Source: Burkholderia sp. (GTDB lineage Bacteria; Pseudomonadota; Gammaproteobacteria; Burkholderiales; Burkholderiaceae). Taken from it: a stretch of 64,000 nucleotides of DNA. Positions 63,879 to 64,000 of the stretch are shown here, piece after piece. The DNA lies in NCBI GenBank assembly GCA_030151225.1, contig JASLEG010000068.1, forward strand, positions 1 through 64,000, written 5' to 3'. The notes beneath the pieces were generated by a model. The model was not told where the DNA came from. It ran no database searches and worked only from the letters and a program-made list of their open reading frames with translations. The stretch's first letter is position 1. Each line of letters opens with the position of its first letter. A program made the position numbers and the translations under genes.

Positions 63879-64000
63879 ATGACCGACCGTCGCGTATCGT
63901 CGAATCCCCGTGCCCTGTCCGCCGCGCCGGACGCCATGCGCCAGTATCGCTTCGCGCTCGGCGCGCTCGTGCTGGCCGTCGTGGCCGTCGCGAGCCCCCA
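63879..64000 (+). CDS. N-terminus of a membrane or exported protein (3' partial)
   Basis: The ATG at 63879 follows GAGGAGCCTGCC. The 40 visible residues comprise a hydrophilic start and then a hydrophobic stretch (FALGALVLAVVAVAS), either an uncleaved signal anchor or first transmembrane helix. The sigma-28-like promoter before it hints at a chemotaxis or motility link. The rest is outside the window. Confidence 0.5.
   Translation, partial: MTDRRVSSNPRALSAAPDAMRQYRFALGALVLAVVAVASP

Overview
The window is very GC-rich (mostly well above 60% by eye), dense and largely intergenic-poor. Its gene content and codon style (type VI secretion with DUF2169/DUF3540/DUF4150 accessory genes, a Rhizobium-type rhamnose ABC transporter, many LysR regulators) fit a Burkholderia chromosome, probably a plant- or soil-associated species. 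The species is inference only. The first 168 bases form a fold-back inverted repeat that looks like a contig-end artefact. No rRNA, tRNA, CRISPR array or insertion sequence was seen.

Region 1 (1-3.4 kb): the 3' end of a large TPR/ATPase-type protein, then an exported Tat lipoprotein with a nitrilase-like catalytic triad.

Region 2 (3.5-16.8 kb): a complete non-phosphorylative L-rhamnose locus. It encodes a mutarotase, L-rhamnose 1-dehydrogenase, lactonase, L-rhamnonate dehydratase, KDR aldolase and lactaldehyde dehydrogenase. It also has two uptake systems (an MFS carrier and a four-gene ABC transporter) and a LysR regulator. Together they would turn L-rhamnose into pyruvate and L-lactate.

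Region 3 (17.3-42.8 kb): a type VI secretion system (T6SS). A stand-alone sigma-54 activator is followed by small accessory genes. A long minus-strand operon then reads, in order of transcription: tssB-tssC fused into one gene, hcp, tssE, tssF, tssG, vgrG, DUF2169-pentapeptide, pentapeptide, DUF3540, DUF4150/PAAR-like, tssJ, tssK, tssL, tssM, tssA. No clpV/tssH is present. A near-consensus sigma-54 promoter lies upstream of the operon. A second, divergent sigma-54 promoter precedes an unrecognised 187-aa protein, so the activator may control both.

Region 4 (42.9-51.7 kb): effector/immunity arsenal on the plus strand. It holds the 187-aa protein, a SUFU-domain protein coupled to a DUF3304 lipoprotein, and then a VgrG - DUF4123 chaperone - DUF3304 lipoprotein - Tle1 phospholipase module. 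The two DUF3304 genes are recent duplicates.

Region 5 (51.8-60.5 kb): a two-gene RNA-repair cassette (HD-polynucleotide kinase plus RNA ligase), an MFS efflux protein, a LysR regulator divergent from a DUF485 / sodium-solute symporter / nitrilase operon, and a VOC-fold protein.

Region 6 (60.6-61.9 kb): a visibly AT-richer island encoding an orphan Hcp, an L,D-transpeptidase-like (Tlde1/DUF2778) toxin and a two-helix membrane protein, probably its immunity protein.

Region 7 (62.0-64 kb): a methyl-accepting chemotaxis protein behind a near-perfect sigma-28 promoter, and the start of another exported or membrane protein.
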